From assembly GCA_948466265.1 (NCBI GenBank), contig CAOJZU010000001.1, positions 103,290 to 167,289 of the forward strand: a DNA stretch of 64,000 nt. The letters run 5' to 3'. A model generated the notes under the pieces. The model saw nothing but the letters and a program-made list of their open reading frames with translations. It had not been told where the DNA came from and searched no databases. The stretch is from an uncultured Clostridium sp. Lineage in GTDB: Bacteria > Bacillota_A > Clostridia > TANB77 > CAG-508. The translations under genes and the position numbers were made by a program. Below, in pieces: positions 63,258 to 64,000 of the stretch (its first letter is position 1; every line of letters begins with the position of its first letter).

Positions 63258-64000
63258 ATGTATTATCCAAAACAGATACCATATTTATTAGATAAAGAAT
63301 TTAAGGAAAATATAGAATATGTAGAATATAATATAAAAGAACTTGAAAATTATTGTATGTGCATTTGGACAATGAAATCAAAGAATATATTGAATAAAAC
63401 CATAACTAACAACATTTTGCCAGATGCTTGTATTGATATTGTGATAGATTTTGCTAATAAGGTGATTTGCTTTGCAGGATTTAGTAAAGAAACAGAAACT
63501 TTTCAGTTAAATAAAAACATAGACTATATGGGAGTTAGATTAAAACCAAGTATATTTTATTTGCTGTTTAATATAGAAGCGGATAAAATAATGGATAATG
63601 AAATACCTTTTTGCAATATAGAAAAAGAATTTAATTTGAATAAAATATTGAATTTAAAAAGCACTAATGAAAGAATAGAATATCTAAAAGGTTATTTGTT
63701 TCAAAAGACAAAAGATAAAGTAGACATGTCATTTATAACAATGGTAGAAGGAATATATAATAATCCTAAAGATGAAAAGGTAATAGATATTGCAAAAAAA
63801 TTAGGATATAATGAAAGGCACTTATATAGAGTGTTTAAAGTGAATTTTGGAGTATCACCAAAGGTTTTATTAAATATACTTAGATTGCATTTATGCTTAA
63901 CATTAATATTAGAAAAAAATATAAATTTAGTAGATATTGCTAATTTATGTGGCTTTTATGACCAATCACATTTAATAAGAGAGATAAAGAGATATACAGG
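63258..64000 (+). CDS. AraC-family transcription regulator (3' end outside window)
   Basis: 248 codons seen, cut by the window edge. N-terminal sensing domain (MYYPKQIPYLLDKEFKENIE; LPDACIDIVIDFANK) and C-terminal double HTH: DIAKKLGYNERHLYRVFKVNFGVSPK and NLVDIANLCGFYDQSHLIREIKRYTG. This is a DUF6597-type front with AraC end. RBS AAAGGAAG after leader copy 3. Target unknown. Confidence 0.85.
   Translation, partial: MYYPKQIPYLLDKEFKENIEYVEYNIKELENYCMCIWTMKSKNILNKTITNNILPDACIDIVIDFANKVICFAGFSKETETFQLNKNIDYMGVRLKPSIFYLLFNIEADKIMDNEIPFCNIEKEFNLNKILNLKSTNERIEYLKGYLFQKTKDKVDMSFITMVEGIYNNPKDEKVIDIAKKLGYNERHLYRVFKVNFGVSPKVLLNILRLHLCLTLILEKNINLVDIANLCGFYDQSHLIREIKRYT

Overview
This is the origin region of a very AT-rich, spore-forming Clostridia-type bacterium. 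The order yidC–yidD–rnpA–rpmH (minus strand), dnaA–dnaN–recF–gyrB–gyrA (plus strand) is the classic Firmicutes oriC layout. spoIIR, a SleB-type hydrolase, a DnaD/DnaC primosome pair and walJ support a sporulating Clostridia lineage, probably uncultured.

The dominant feature is a systematic break in reading frames. 26 protein genes, many of them essential (yidC, dnaN, recF, gyrB, gyrA, dnaC, murA), contain 66 places where the reading frame moves by exactly +1. In every case the zero-frame codon is CGG and the frame that continues the protein starts at the next base, so the four bases CGGN take the place of one Gly codon GGN. The Gly is often invariant: GyrB RPGMYIG, Gyr[12 protein letters not shown]-loops, the SGN motif of the D,D-carboxypeptidase. 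CGG that is out of frame never shifts, and no other kind of indel was found. Merged gene lengths, after removing one base per site, are all multiples of three. This is frame-aware, so it cannot easily be a sequencing error. I infer either quadruplet decoding of CGGN as Gly or an efficient +1 shift at an unassigned CGG codon. Seven in-frame CGG triplets in five genes (SleB-like, a pair of paralogs, malic enzyme, PIN protein) must be read as plain Arg; six of these have a +1-frame stop at exactly the same offset.

Layout: 1–1.6 kb yidC/rnpA/rpmH; 1.6–7.7 kb oriC, dnaA, dnaN, recF, gyrB; 7.7–7.85 kb a small structured RNA with a consensus promoter; 8.4–9.3 kb SleB-like hydrolase; 9.5–13.9 kb type IV secretion (T4SS) locus A (split VirB4 plus TadZ-like ATPase); 14.0–16.5 kb gyrA; 16.5–18.9 kb two paralogous unknown genes around a MntA/HepT toxin–antitoxin pair; 18.9–21.5 kb an ABC importer of the SsuABC/ThiXYZ type; 21.6–23.6 kb dnaC–dnaD; 23.7–27.1 kb T4SS locus B (VirB6-like, pilin-like, VirD4); 27.2–43 kb tRNAs, fabG, S24 repressor, malic enzyme (probably foreign), M14 peptidase, murA, walJ, Rieske oxidoreductase, PIN protein; 43–59.8 kb spoIIR and the large T4SS locus C (five pilin modules, PrgI, split VirB4, VirB6, a NlpC/P60 wall hydrolase, accessory proteins); 59.9–61.2 kb dacA-like carboxypeptidase; 61.4–64 kb stand-alone genes with a shared 12-nt leader and an AraC regulator cut by the window edge.

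The three T4SS loci are complementary: A and C each hold a VirB4 ATPase with a separate N-terminal partner, while the VirD4 coupling protein is only in B. No relaxase was seen. Throughout, merged gene coordinates assume the +1 rule.
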